From Polynucleobacter aenigmaticus (GTDB taxonomy: Bacteria; Pseudomonadota; Gammaproteobacteria; Burkholderiales; Burkholderiaceae): 64,000 nt of DNA. Below, in pieces: positions 47,482 through 55,995 of this stretch. Below the pieces are notes generated by a model that was not told the origin of the DNA, ran no database searches, and was given only the letters and a program-made list of their open reading frames with translations. Position 1 is the first letter of the stretch; each line of letters begins with the position of its first letter. A program made the translations under genes and the position numbers. The stretch is taken from the NCBI RefSeq assembly GCF_002206635.1, contig NZ_NGUO01000009.1, positions 158,360 through 222,359 of the forward strand. The letters are read 5' to 3'.

Positions 47482-47661
47482 ATGAGAAAAGCAATACCAA
47501 AAACACATCAAGCTTTAGATTGGATAGGGAAGGGGTTAACCGCTGCTCAAGCCGCCAGGAAGATGGAAATATCAGAATCCAGCGTCTACGCTGCCCTTAG
47601 AAAAACAAGAGCAAAAGATTTAGGTTGTTGTCCAACGTGTGGTCACAAAATAAGGAAATAA
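47482..47661 (+). CDS. small HTH protein with C-terminal Cys pair
   Basis: 59-residue basic protein. Residues 8-45 look like a homeodomain-like/Hin-type HTH (ALDWIGKGLTAAQAARKMEI with SESSVYAALRK), and the tail CCPTCGHKIRK resembles half of a zinc ribbon. I start it at ATG 47482 because of the consensus SD right before it; an in-frame start exists at 47404 but would override the promoter. Function unknown; a small DNA-binding regulator, perhaps phage-derived, fits. Confidence 0.75.
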   Translation: MRKAIPKTHQALDWIGKGLTAAQAARKMEISESSVYAALRKTRAKDLGCCPTCGHKIRK

Positions 47662-47662
47662 A

Positions 47663-47959
47663 ATGAAGAAGACTTTATTAGCAATTGCCTCAATCTCTGT
47701 AGCAGCATTTGCTTATGCCAATACGTCATCGGATTCCTCGGCATTGGTGAGCGAGCAATGCAAGATTTCAGCTGAAGCTGTTTCCACATTGAAGGGTTTG
47801 CGCTATGGCAATACATCTATACGTAAGGATGTAGCCGGATTGATTAATCTGAATTTAAAAGTGCAAGAGAATAAAGAGGCAGCTCAAATGACCTTAAACC
47901 GTATGGTTGATGATCAGGTGAATTCAGCATCCGCTTTGGAAGCAAAGTATTGCTCTTAA
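47663..47959 (+). CDS. small secreted protein
   Basis: 98-residue protein with a classical signal peptide (MKKTLLAIASISVAAFAYAN, cleavage predicted after the Ala at residue 19). The mature part is helical and contains two cysteines (in SEQCKISAEA and at the penultimate residue, KYCS), which could form a disulfide in the periplasm. It starts 1 bp after the HTH gene stop, so they are likely cotranscribed. No recognised family. Confidence 0.7.
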   Translation: MKKTLLAIASISVAAFAYANTSSDSSALVSEQCKISAEAVSTLKGLRYGNTSIRKDVAGLINLNLKVQENKEAAQMTLNRMVDDQVNSASALEAKYCS

Positions 47960-48005
47960 TGTTGCAATAAATGGGTTGTTACCCAATCATCTGTGAAGGC
48001 GTGTG

Positions 48006-48467
48006 ATGACCCATTCATTTGAGTGTCCAGAGTGTGGCAATCCCAGGGGAATGCTTGGGGAGTGTCGTCAGTGCGGCAGCGAAGCGCTCCCATTACCTCA
48101 TGGCGACACCTTGGTGCTGAATCTGAAATTCGATAATCCAAGTGCTGAAGAGGCTTTGGAAAGATTAACTATTGCGTTGCGACGAGCATCGGAAGTTGGT
48201 ATTAAGGCGATGATATTAATTCATGGCTATGGAGCAAGTGGCGAGGGTGGAAAGATCAAATGGGCTGTACATGACGCCCTTGAAAATAACTATTTCTCAG
48301 ATCGTGTTGATGAGTATCATTTTGGTGAGCAGACTGCATTTGGTAGCGATGCCTATCACGCTCTTTTAAGAAGAAGGCCTGGATTAAAGGCGCATCTCAA
48401 GCATTTTAAGGAAGGTAATGCGGGAATGACTGTTTTATTACTGGGTTCCCAGTCTAGAATTGCTTAG
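48006..48467 (+). CDS. zinc-ribbon Smr-domain protein
   Basis: 153-residue protein. An N-terminal four-cysteine zinc ribbon (CPECG at 7-11 and CRQCG at 20-24) is joined to an Smr-like domain (about 34-115) with VLNLKFDNPSAEEALERLTI and the MILIHGYGASGEGGKIKWAV loop that corresponds to the Smr HGxGxG motif. Smr domains in MutS2 and others nick or bind nucleic acids. The zinc-ribbon fusion suggests nucleic-acid or ribosome binding; that is inference. GTG 48003 is an alternative start. Confidence 0.65.
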   Translation: MTHSFECPECGNPRGMLGECRQCGSEALPLPHGDTLVLNLKFDNPSAEEALERLTIALRRASEVGIKAMILIHGYGASGEGGKIKWAVHDALENNYFSDRVDEYHFGEQTAFGSDAYHALLRRRPGLKAHLKHFKEGNAGMTVLLLGSQSRIA

Positions 48468-48510
48468 AATGGACCTGTAGCAATCAATTTTGCAATAGCA
48501 GGGAGTGCCA

Positions 48511-48846
48511 ATGACTACTAAAAAACCAATCACAACGCATGATGAAGTGCAGACCAATTCTGAGCAGTTAATTGGCGATTTCAAGGCCCTGATGGCAGAT
48601 GCACAGGCTTTGATTACGGCAACAGCTGGCCATGAAGATGGCGCGCTTGGCGCGATTCGTACCAAGGCGCTTGATACTCTAAGTAATGCCAAAGAAAGCC
48701 TCTCTTCGATTGAGGGCACCTTGGTTGACAAGGCTAAAGTGGTTGCAGAGGGTGCTGATGATTTCGTGCATCGCAACCCTTGGGAGGCTGTAGGGGTTGC
48801 TGCCGGACTAGGTTTATTAATCGGCCTTTTCATCCGTCGTCGCTAG
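48511..48846 (+). CDS. DUF883 (ElaB/YqjD-like) inner-membrane protein
   Basis: 111-residue protein with a long charged helix and a C-terminal membrane segment GVAAGLGLLIGLFIRRR, the DUF883 signature. E. coli YqjD and ElaB anchor ribosomes to the membrane in stationary phase. It is preceded by GGGAG and starts the yqjD-yqjE-yqjK-like trio. The role here is inferred from family. Confidence 0.88.
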   Translation: MTTKKPITTHDEVQTNSEQLIGDFKALMADAQALITATAGHEDGALGAIRTKALDTLSNAKESLSSIEGTLVDKAKVVAEGADDFVHRNPWEAVGVAAGLGLLIGLFIRRR

Positions 48847-48852
48847 GCACTC

Positions 48853-49224
48853 ATGTCTCAAGAAAATCTTTTATCTTCTTTAAAACACCTGGTTTCTACT
48901 GGGGCTTCGATTGCACAGACTCGCTTAGAGTTGATTTCCACTGACGTGCAGATCGCACGCACTAAGTTTCTGAGTCTTTTCGTGATGGTGATCTTTACCT
49001 TATTTTTCTTATTTTTTGGTCTGGTAATGCTAGCTTTGCTCATCGTGATCTACAGCTGGGAGGGCGATCGTATGCTGGCACTTGGCTTACTTACTAGCAG
49101 CTTCTTGGGGGTTGGCTTCATTCTGGCACTTGTGGTTTTGCATTCACTAAAGACCATGCCTAAATTATTCGAAGCAACTATTGCTGAGTTGGCTAAGGAT
49201 CGCCAGGAACTTACCAAGCGATGA
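48853..49224 (+). CDS. phage holin family / YqjE-like membrane protein
   Basis: 123-residue protein with two hydrophobic helices (about 38-70 and 77-105) after an amphipathic N-terminus (LKHLVSTGASIAQTRLELIS). It matches the Phage_holin_3_6/YqjE family, which accompanies DUF883 proteins. It starts 6 bp after the DUF883 gene and overlaps the next gene by 4 bp, so it is an operon. Confidence 0.85.
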   Translation: MSQENLLSSLKHLVSTGASIAQTRLELISTDVQIARTKFLSLFVMVIFTLFFLFFGLVMLALLIVIYSWEGDRMLALGLLTSSFLGVGFILALVVLHSLKTMPKLFEATIAELAKDRQELTKR

Positions 49225-49502
49225 GTCGTACCCTAGCTGATCTACAAGCAAGACAAAAAGTGCTGCAAGATCGTGCAGCGCAAGAGCGCGCTGATTTTGC
49301 ATTGCATTTCGAGCCTATTGAAAAGCCCTTGTCTTGGGCTGATAAAGGGATCGATGCTTTCAATTTTATGAAGAGTAGCCCGATTTTATGGACTAGTGCA
49401 TTTGCTGTACTAGTGCACTACAAGCCAAAATTAGCCAGTAAAGTGCTAGCAGTAGGTTGGGGCACCATGAAGCTGCTGAAAAGCGCTAAAAACCTGCTGT
49501 AA
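49221..49502 (+). CDS. YqjK-like small protein
   Basis: 93-residue basic protein, third gene of the DUF883/YqjE cluster. It has a helical N-terminal half (LADLQARQKVLQDRAAQERA) and a short hydrophobic stretch (about 52-68). The start overlaps the YqjE-like stop (ATGA). Family and position support a YqjK-like membrane-associated protein; nothing more can be said. Confidence 0.7.
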   Translation: MSRTLADLQARQKVLQDRAAQERADFALHFEPIEKPLSWADKGIDAFNFMKSSPILWTSAFAVLVHYKPKLASKVLAVGWGTMKLLKSAKNLL

Positions 49503-49511
49503 CTTGTCGGC

Positions 49512-50030
49512 CTAGGCGACTAAGACCGACTTATTGGCAATTCCTTTTTGATTAAGGATCTCGCCACCATTCAAGCCTGCAATCTCTAAAAACGTTAAGG
49601 CACCAGCAACTTGAAAACCTGCTTTTTTGAGTAATTGACAAGCTGCGATGATGGTTCCGCCAGTAGCCAATACATCATCGACTATTAACACTCGTGCGCC
49701 CTGAGGTAGGGTAGATTGCTGTATCTCGAGGGAGTCTGAGCCGTATTCCAGCCCGTAGGATTCTCGATGGCTAGCCAAGGGTAGCTTATTGGGTTTTCGG
49801 GCTAATGCAAGGCCTTTATGGGCTTGATGCGCCAGAGCCGCACCAAAGATAAAGCCACGTGATTCAATGCCTAAAATATGGCTATAGTCGAACTGCTTAG
49901 CCAAGGATTCTAGCTGCAAGATGGCCTCCTTGAATGCAGTTGGATTGGCTAAAAGGGGGGAGATATCCCTAAAGAGGATTCCTGGCTTAGGAAAGTCGGG
50001 GACTCCGGGTAGATAATCTAATAAATTCAT
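49512..50030 (-). CDS. apt: adenine phosphoribosyltransferase
   Basis: Salvages adenine to AMP with PRPP. ATG at 50030 gives 172 residues beginning MNLLDYLPGVPDFPKPGILF, which is the family start; an upstream GTG 50051 adds seven residues. The PRPP loop is VLIVDDVLATGGT, with the ESRGFIFGAALA motif. The start is only 11 bp from that of the divergent nucleosidase gene, which makes adenine; together they form a salvage pair. Confidence 0.96.
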   Translation of the reverse strand: MNLLDYLPGVPDFPKPGILFRDISPLLANPTAFKEAILQLESLAKQFDYSHILGIESRGFIFGAALAHQAHKGLALARKPNKLPLASHRESYGLEYGSDSLEIQQSTLPQGARVLIVDDVLATGGTIIAACQLLKKAGFQVAGALTFLEIAGLNGGEILNQKGIANKSVLVA

Positions 50031-50041
50031 TATTGGCTGAC

Positions 50042-50605
50042 ATGAAAACACAATTACTGATTATTACCGCATTAGAGTCCGAGCTTGATAAAAGCATATT
50101 ACCGGCTGGCATCGGTATTGTGTATTCGGGAGTTGGCAAGATTAACGCAACTGCGGCCACCATTCAGGCTATTCATGAGCTTCAACCCCGACGGATTGTG
50201 AACTTTGGCACTGTAGGAAAAATTAATCCCGCCCTGCATGGTTTATTGGAAATTGGCAAAGTCATACAGCGTGACATGATGACGGTGCCCCTAGCTCCTC
50301 GTGGGCAAACCCCTTTTTGCTCTAAACCATATGAATACCTATCCTTAGGCGGCGATCATATTTGCGGTACTGGTGATAGCTTTGTCACCGCGCATGATCC
50401 CTGGTTGGCATCTCAAGGTATTGATGTCGTGGATATGGAGTTATTTGCGATCGCCAATATTGCCCATCAATTCAATGTTCCGTGGCAATCATTTAAATAC
50501 GTTTCCGACGATGCGAATGCAGACTCTGGAAATGAGTGGAAGCATCGCGTTAATCATGGTCAAGAACTCTATTTAGAAAAACTCAAAGAGTTGATGAGCG
50601 CCTGA
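50042..50605 (+). CDS. MTA/SAH-type nucleosidase-like protein
   Basis: 187-residue protein of the purine/uridine phosphorylase fold (MTAN-like), with VYSGVGKINATAATIQ, RRIVNFGTVGKIN and the purine-site VVDMELFAIANIA, where the conserved Glu contacts the ribosyl group. It is shorter than the usual 230-residue MTAN, so exact substrate (5'-methylthioadenosine, adenosylhomocysteine or other) is open. It is head to head with apt, which would use released adenine. TTG 50033 is a longer start option. Confidence 0.8.
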   Translation: MKTQLLIITALESELDKSILPAGIGIVYSGVGKINATAATIQAIHELQPRRIVNFGTVGKINPALHGLLEIGKVIQRDMMTVPLAPRGQTPFCSKPYEYLSLGGDHICGTGDSFVTAHDPWLASQGIDVVDMELFAIANIAHQFNVPWQSFKYVSDDANADSGNEWKHRVNHGQELYLEKLKELMSA

Positions 50606-50632
50606 TCACAGTCCATTGATTAAGTCATTGAT

Positions 50633-52300
50633 ATGAACTCCCAGAAACCTTGGCTAAAAAACTATCTTGAGGGAGTACCTCATGAGATGGATTTAGCCGG
50701 TCATTCATCCATTGTGGAATTGCTAGAAGAATCTTTCAAAAAATATCCCGATCGCATTGCGCTCGAGTCGATGGGGCACAAAATTCGCTATCGTCAGCTC
50801 GATATTCTCTCGCAAGACTTTGCAGCCTATCTCCAAACCTTAGGTCTTGAAGCTGGCTCACGTATAGCCATCATGTTTCCAAATGTGCCGCAATACATCA
50901 TTGCGATGCTGGGCACCCTCCGAGCTGGCTTTGCGGTTGTGAACATTAATCCGCTGTATACAGCCCGAGAGTTAGAGCATCAATTACGCGATAGTGGTGC
51001 GACCATATTAGTGATATTAGAAAACTTTGCTCATGTATATCAAGAGATCGCCAATCAAGCGCTTGTAAAAAAAGTGATTGTGAGTAGTTTGGGTGAAACC
51101 CTTGGGCCTAAGGGCGTCATCATCAATCTAGTAGCTCGCCATATTAAAAAACTCGTTCGGCAATGGAGCTTTCCTTGCATTAAATTGAATCAGGCTCTCA
51201 AAATTGGTTCTGGGCACGGCTTTAGTAAGCCAAATCTAGGCTTAGAAGATATTGCCTTCTTGCAATATACGGGCGGAACCACGGGGATTTCCAAAGGTGC
51301 AGTTCTCTTGCACCGGAATATATTAGCCAACATCATTCAAATTGAGTCTTGGCTGGAGCCCGCTCTACAACATCGCCATCTACAGCAACTCGTTTTTCTA
51401 TGCGCTTTACCAATGACACATATTTTTGCGCTCACCGCCTGTGGATTGCTGGGAATGCGGAAGGGTGCTAAGTTAATTCTGGTTGCCAATCCCCGTGATA
51501 TCACTGGTTTCATCAAGCTATTGATGAAGCATCCTGACATTAATATCTTTCCTGGTGTGAATACTTTATTTCATGCGCTAATACACCGACCAGAGTTCAA
51601 GGCGGTCAAACTGCCAAATCTTTTGGTCACCATCGGTGGAGGCATGGCGGTTCAAAAGAAGACTGCCGATCTCTGGCATAAGCTAACAGGTGTGCCGATT
51701 GCCCAGGGTTACGGTCTTTCAGAGACTTCGCCAGTAGTTTGCGTTAACACCCCATTTATAAAAGAATTCACGGGCTCCATTGGTATGCCAGTTCCCAGCA
51801 CTGACGTAGTGATATTGGATGATGATGGAGTGGAAGTTCCCTTCGGCACGCCAGGAGAAATTTGCATTAAGGGCCCACAAGTGATGGCGGGCTACTGGAA
51901 TAGACCCGAAGAGACCGGGCAATTTATTACCCCAGAAGGGTATTTTAAGTCTGGAGATATTGGCATCATGAATTCCGAAGGCTATGTACAGATTGTGGAT
52001 CGCAAGAAAGACATGATTGTGGTTGCCGGTTTTAAAGTATTTCCCAATGAGATTGAGGAAGTGATCTCATTAATGCCCGGAGTTAGAGAGTGCGCTGTAA
52101 TTGGATTGCCGCACCGTAAGCTGGGGGAGATCGTGAAGGCCTATATCGTCAAAGACAAAACAGACTTAACTGAGGCGCAAGTCATTCAGTTTTGCAAAGA
52201 GCAATTGCCGAGTTATAAGCGTCCCAGGAAAATTGCCTTTATTGATGAAATGCCAAAATCCAATGTAGGTAAAATTGTGCGCCGCCATCTGCGCGGTTGA
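50633..52300 (+). CDS. fadD: long-chain fatty-acid-CoA ligase
   Basis: 555-residue adenylate-forming enzyme that activates fatty acids to acyl-CoA. Key motifs are the AMP-binding YTGGTTGISKGAVLLHRN, GYGLSETSPVVCVN (A5), the SGDIGIMNSEGYVQIVDRKKD hinge/A8 region, and the C-terminal lysine in KSNVGKIVRRHL. FadD-like length and N-terminal extension fit. It starts 27 bp after the nucleosidase gene. It converges with the outer-membrane-like gene, 7 bp between stops, with no obvious terminator. Confidence 0.93.
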   Translation: MNSQKPWLKNYLEGVPHEMDLAGHSSIVELLEESFKKYPDRIALESMGHKIRYRQLDILSQDFAAYLQTLGLEAGSRIAIMFPNVPQYIIAMLGTLRAGFAVVNINPLYTARELEHQLRDSGATILVILENFAHVYQEIANQALVKKVIVSSLGETLGPKGVIINLVARHIKKLVRQWSFPCIKLNQALKIGSGHGFSKPNLGLEDIAFLQYTGGTTGISKGAVLLHRNILANIIQIESWLEPALQHRHLQQLVFLCALPMTHIFALTACGLLGMRKGAKLILVANPRDITGFIKLLMKHPDINIFPGVNTLFHALIHRPEFKAVKLPNLLVTIGGGMAVQKKTADLWHKLTGVPIAQGYGLSETSPVVCVNTPFIKEFTGSIGMPVPSTDVVILDDDGVEVPFGTPGEICIKGPQVMAGYWNRPEETGQFITPEGYFKSGDIGIMNSEGYVQIVDRKKDMIVVAGFKVFPNEIEEVISLMPGVRECAVIGLPHRKLGEIVKAYIVKDKTDLTEAQVIQFCKEQLPSYKRPRKIAFIDEMPKSNVGKIVRRHLRG

Positions 52301-52307
52301 TAAAAAA

Positions 52308-53252
52308 CTACAGGCCACCGCCAAAGCGGTATTGCCAAGAAATCCCATAGAGGTCGTAACTATTGTTTGTTCGAGAGTAAGCACCAGTACTCGCTGACAG
52401 CCTAATGGAGTTATGTTTATTCACCGGGTAAGACATCGTGCTGCCATAGCGCCAATTTTCTTGACTTCCGGAAATGGGATTGCCATTGAGGTAGGACTGA
52501 CCACCTGTAAAGTAAGTCGCATCCACTGAAATCCAAGCTGTATTCTCAAAATAGTAAATTGCATGGCCTTGACGCGTGTAGACGGGATTTTGTGAGAGGG
52601 TATTTCCACCCATAAAGTCGGTATTGCTGGTGTAAAAAATTCCAGCGCCAGCAAGCTCAAATCGCCATGGGCCAATTGCCTTTGAGATTCCAATGCCTGG
52701 TTGCACAAACCATCGGTTGGCTCCGACATTAATGATTTGTTCGTCGTTATATTTGCCCCAAGGGGCCGATGCTGCGACACTTACGCCAATGATGATATCT
52801 TGTTGGTAATCTTTAAATTGATCCAGCGTGAGCGCAGGAGCGCCGTATAAATTGACTGAGGCTTTAATCACTGGGTCGGATAAGCCTTCGGCGCTAGCAT
52901 TTAAGGAGTTGCCCCCAATAGTGCTTGATTTATTTAGTCGACCATAGGGCAGCACCAAGGTAATTTTTCCTGATTGTCCAGCTACGTCAATAATGTGAGT
53001 CAGGCTCATTACTTCACTAGTGAGGGTGTAATTACCGCTCTTGGCCTGAACAATGCCGGCACTTAGGAAATTAATACCAATTGGTGCATTGGAATAAGTA
53101 CGCGCCTCAATCTCCTGAGCATACGATGGCGATATCAAGAGGGTGGTTGATCCAAATAGCAGTCCAAAGGCTATCAAAGCCCCATCCAAAAAACGCGATG
53201 ACAGATTGGGGCGATTCAAAACTTTATTTGCTAGATTGAGATTTGTTGCCAA
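52308..53252 (-). CDS. outer-membrane channel-like protein (MetA-pathway/transporter family)
   Basis: 314-residue exported protein with a membrane-spanning signal region (residues about 25-45, SPSYAQ) and a mature part of alternating amphipathic beta strands ending in RFGGGL, typical of an outer-membrane barrel. The pattern (THIIDVAGQSGKITLVLPYG, WFVQPGIGISKAIGPWRFEL) resembles the Phenol_MetA_deg family of putative transporters. It overlaps the upstream membrane-protein gene by 29 bp, so they are cotranscribed. Substrate unknown. Confidence 0.65.
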   Translation of the reverse strand: MATNLNLANKVLNRPNLSSRFLDGALIAFGLLFGSTTLLISPSYAQEIEARTYSNAPIGINFLSAGIVQAKSGNYTLTSEVMSLTHIIDVAGQSGKITLVLPYGRLNKSSTIGGNSLNASAEGLSDPVIKASVNLYGAPALTLDQFKDYQQDIIIGVSVAASAPWGKYNDEQIINVGANRWFVQPGIGISKAIGPWRFELAGAGIFYTSNTDFMGGNTLSQNPVYTRQGHAIYYFENTAWISVDATYFTGGQSYLNGNPISGSQENWRYGSTMSYPVNKHNSIRLSASTGAYSRTNNSYDLYGISWQYRFGGGL

Positions 53253-53763
53253 ATAGAATCTCTAGCGTCGCCGTGCTACCGATAGCTAATTTAAGACCCA
53301 CTAGTAATAAATAAGGCCAGACGATTAGCCAATAGACAATCGACATGGCCACGACATGAAGTGGGTTGGATCTGCCAAAGTCAGCCAATGAGGATATGAA
53401 CCCCTTGCCATGGATCAGTCCATGAGTCCCAGCTTCAAGGTAATTTAATCCTACTACAACTAACAGATAAACAAGGGACTCTAGGATGAGGGAAGTCACA
53501 ATCCCATTCTTTGCATTTACCTTAATTGGAATGATGGCTTGTCCGACCAACATAAATTTAGCGCAGAAAACTGCTTTAATTAAGGCAAAACCAAAGATGG
53601 ATAAAGGAATAGGCCTTTCATCTAAGGATGTTGCCCCTAGAAACGCTAGGGCGCAAAACCATATCCCAAAATATATTGAGAGTTGGAGGGCTTTGGTGAG
53701 CTCCTCCTTAGCCTTTGTTTTAAAGCTAGGAGAATTTTTTTTGGGCGCCTGAATATTATTCAT
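53224..53763 (-). CDS. four-helix inner-membrane protein
   Basis: 179-residue integral membrane protein with about four hydrophobic segments (26-44, 54-80, 87-107, 133-160) and basic ends. It has no recognised domain. Its reading frame overlaps the start of the barrel-like gene by 29 bp, indicating coupled expression and possibly a shared envelope task. Function unknown. Confidence 0.6.
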   Translation of the reverse strand: MNNIQAPKKNSPSFKTKAKEELTKALQLSIYFGIWFCALAFLGATSLDERPIPLSIFGFALIKAVFCAKFMLVGQAIIPIKVNAKNGIVTSLILESLVYLLVVVGLNYLEAGTHGLIHGKGFISSLADFGRSNPLHVVAMSIVYWLIVWPYLLLVGLKLAIGSTATLEILFGNKSQSSK

Positions 53764-53803
53764 TGGTAGATTCTAAAAAAGACTTGGAATTGGTTTCGAT
53801 GGC

Positions 53804-55105
53804 CTAGCAGTTGCTGCACGAACTTGCTGCCTCAACAGGGGCGGGCTCATTGGTATAGCGAGCAATAAATGCATGCTGACTCTTAAGTGGTAGATTGATC
53901 CAAACAAAGTGGCCTGATCCAGGGGCAACATCGATTGGCTCGCCCTTAAGATTCCACATCGCATCTAAGACCATATCTTGATTGCCTTCTGGCTCAATGA
54001 TTTCTAACTTATCGCCAATAGAAAAGCGATTCTTGACATCTACCTTAACGCGGCCTGAAGCCTCATCAATCTCTAAGGTTTCAGCAACATAGAGGCTTCT
54101 ACCAGACAGAGAGTGGCCGCGCATATAGAGTTGATACTCTTTATCGTGGTGACGTTCATAAAAGCCATCGGTATAGCCGCGATTAGCTAGGCCTTCAAGG
54201 TTGCCAATGAGGGACATATTCATTGGGCGACCAGCAACTGCATCATCAATCGCCGTACGATAGGACTGGCAAGTACGAGATACGTAATAAGGAGACTTGG
54301 TGCGACCCTCAATCTTGAATGAGTCCACACCCATCTTAGTTAATCTATCAATATGCTCAATAGCACGAAGATCTTTGGAGTTCATGATGTAGGTGCCATG
54401 TTCATCTTCTTCCATGGGCATCAAATCATCGGGTCTTCTGGCCTCTTGCAGCAAAACTACATCACCACTTGTATTTTGTTGGCCAGGCTTTACTTTGTAA
54501 TCCCAGCGACAAGCATTAGTGCAGGCGCCTTGGTTTGAATCTCGATGAGACATATAGCCAGATAAAAGGCAGCGACCTGAGTAGGCAATACATAAAGCGC
54601 CGTGAACAAAGACTTCCAATTCCATTTCTGGGCAGTCTTGACGGACCTCTTCGATTTCATCAAAGGAGAGCTCGCGTGACAAAATGACGCGGCTAATACC
54701 AACGGAGCGCCAAAATTTAGCAGCAGCGCCATTCACAGTATTCGCTTGTACTGATAAATGAATCGGCATATCTGGCCAAGCTTCTCTGGCCATCATGATC
54801 AGGCCTGGATCGGACATGATGATTGCATCCGGCTTCAATGCAATGACTGGATCCATATCCTTAATATAGGTGCGTGTCTTGCCACCATGGGGTAATAAAT
54901 TGGAGACAAGGTAAAACTTCTTGCCTAAAGTATGGGCGGTATCGATACCTTCTTTGAGGGTCTCTATTTTGCCGAAGTCGTTATTGCGTACCCGCAGCGA
55001 GTAACGCGGTTGGCCGGCATAAATCGCATCCGCACCAAAGTCGAATGCGGTGCGCAGCATACTGAGGCTGCCGGCTGGGGCTAGAAGTTCTGGAATCTTG
55101 GTCAT
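53804..55105 (-). CDS. trhP: tRNA 5-hydroxyuridine modification protein TrhP (peptidase U32 family)
   Basis: 433-residue U32-family protein (YegQ/TrhP), which in E. coli hydroxylates U34 of tRNAs for the cmo5U pathway using prephenate-dependent chemistry. It starts MTKIPELLAPAGSLSMLRTA, has the U32 signature LEVFVHGALCIAYSGRCLLSG, and carries conserved cysteines (GACTNACRW) that hold an iron-sulfur cluster. The very C-terminus ends ASSCSNC, a cysteine-rich tail. It is a single gene with no close partner on its strand. Confidence 0.93.
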   Translation of the reverse strand: MTKIPELLAPAGSLSMLRTAFDFGADAIYAGQPRYSLRVRNNDFGKIETLKEGIDTAHTLGKKFYLVSNLLPHGGKTRTYIKDMDPVIALKPDAIIMSDPGLIMMAREAWPDMPIHLSVQANTVNGAAAKFWRSVGISRVILSRELSFDEIEEVRQDCPEMELEVFVHGALCIAYSGRCLLSGYMSHRDSNQGACTNACRWDYKVKPGQQNTSGDVVLLQEARRPDDLMPMEEDEHGTYIMNSKDLRAIEHIDRLTKMGVDSFKIEGRTKSPYYVSRTCQSYRTAIDDAVAGRPMNMSLIGNLEGLANRGYTDGFYERHHDKEYQLYMRGHSLSGRSLYVAETLEIDEASGRVKVDVKNRFSIGDKLEIIEPEGNQDMVLDAMWNLKGEPIDVAPGSGHFVWINLPLKSQHAFIARYTNEPAPVEAASSCSNC

Positions 55106-55332
55106 AGGGGGCTATTTTAGTGAATACAGGTAATCTTGCTTGATTTGTGATATTCCTAGGCTCTGGAGCCTGCTGGACCTAGGTTAATCCACTCATTAGA
55201 GGCTAAGGATCGGGTAATCAAGAGTATCCTACGGGGTCTGTGGCGAGCATTGTAAAAAAATGAACGGGAGCCTTCCATTGGACTTTCCACATTAAATTGA
55301 AGGCACTTATTAAAGAATGCAGAAAGAACGTA

Positions 55333-55917
55333 ATGACAAAACTGACATCCAAACCTATCCTTAAAAAAGCGAGCGGTATTCTGGCTCAAGAGTTTGCTAT
55401 ACCCAAAGACATCGCCTGGGCTTGGGTCACTTTGTTGCTGTCACAAGAAGAGCAGAAGCGCGATAGTGAAGAAAAGCGCTATAGCCGCATTGCAGAATTC
55501 GAAGCTTGGATTTTGGAATTAAACCTTCCTGTCGACCCGAAAAATCCTGGTACCGGTGCAGTCAGTCCAGAGGCTGTAAAAAATTCAGCAAGAAATGTCT
55601 TTGAATGGCCTCATGAATACATCTTTGAAGAGCCAGTAGCGCCAAATCATCCTGATTCAAAGGTCACTTATGGCGATACGATCACCAAGCCGATTTTGGA
55701 CGCAGTCAAAGATGCCGGCGGATCCGATGATCGTGCTGCACTAATTGCCATCTTAGAGGGTTACGCAAAAGATGGCAAAGAGCCGTTTGCCGATGTCACC
55801 CCAGAAGGCATTGAATGGAAGGGAAGTGCTTGGTCGCAAGGGGATAAATACAATCTTCTCACCATCAAGACGCTGAATAACCGCTTGGCCAATCTTCGTA
55901 AAAAGGGATTGATCTAA
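55333..55917 (+). CDS. unrecognised soluble protein
   Basis: 194-residue protein beginning MTKLTSKPILKKASGILAQE. It is rich in charged helices, has no signal peptide, and is acidic in the middle. Trp-rich spots occur (DIAWAWVTLLL, GIEWKGSAWSQGDKYNLLTI). I recognise no family. ATG 55333 is chosen, not the upstream in-frame ATG 55297, since AGAAAGAA lies just before it. It stands between trhP (divergent) and the tRNA fragment, and a possible terminator follows at 55944. Confidence 0.6.
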   Translation: MTKLTSKPILKKASGILAQEFAIPKDIAWAWVTLLLSQEEQKRDSEEKRYSRIAEFEAWILELNLPVDPKNPGTGAVSPEAVKNSARNVFEWPHEYIFEEPVAPNHPDSKVTYGDTITKPILDAVKDAGGSDDRAALIAILEGYAKDGKEPFADVTPEGIEWKGSAWSQGDKYNLLTIKTLNNRLANLRKKGLI

Positions 55918-55943
55918 GCTCAATCGCTTCATCAGAGATGCAA

Positions 55944-55987
55944 AAAACCACCTAAAAAAAATGATCTGATCCACAAAAGGTGGTTTT
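55944..55987 (+). terminator. possible terminator with long loop
   Basis: AAAACCACC can pair with GGTGGTTTT across a 26-nt loop, with TTTTCTT after the 3' arm. The loop is long, so this is weaker than the others. Confidence 0.4.
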
Positions 55988-55995
55988 CTTGTGTC

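Noticed and set aside
49500..49520. Near-palindrome GTCGGCCTAGGCGAC between the YqjK-like gene and apt
   Set aside because: The arms are imperfect and no T-run follows, so I could not support a terminator or operator.
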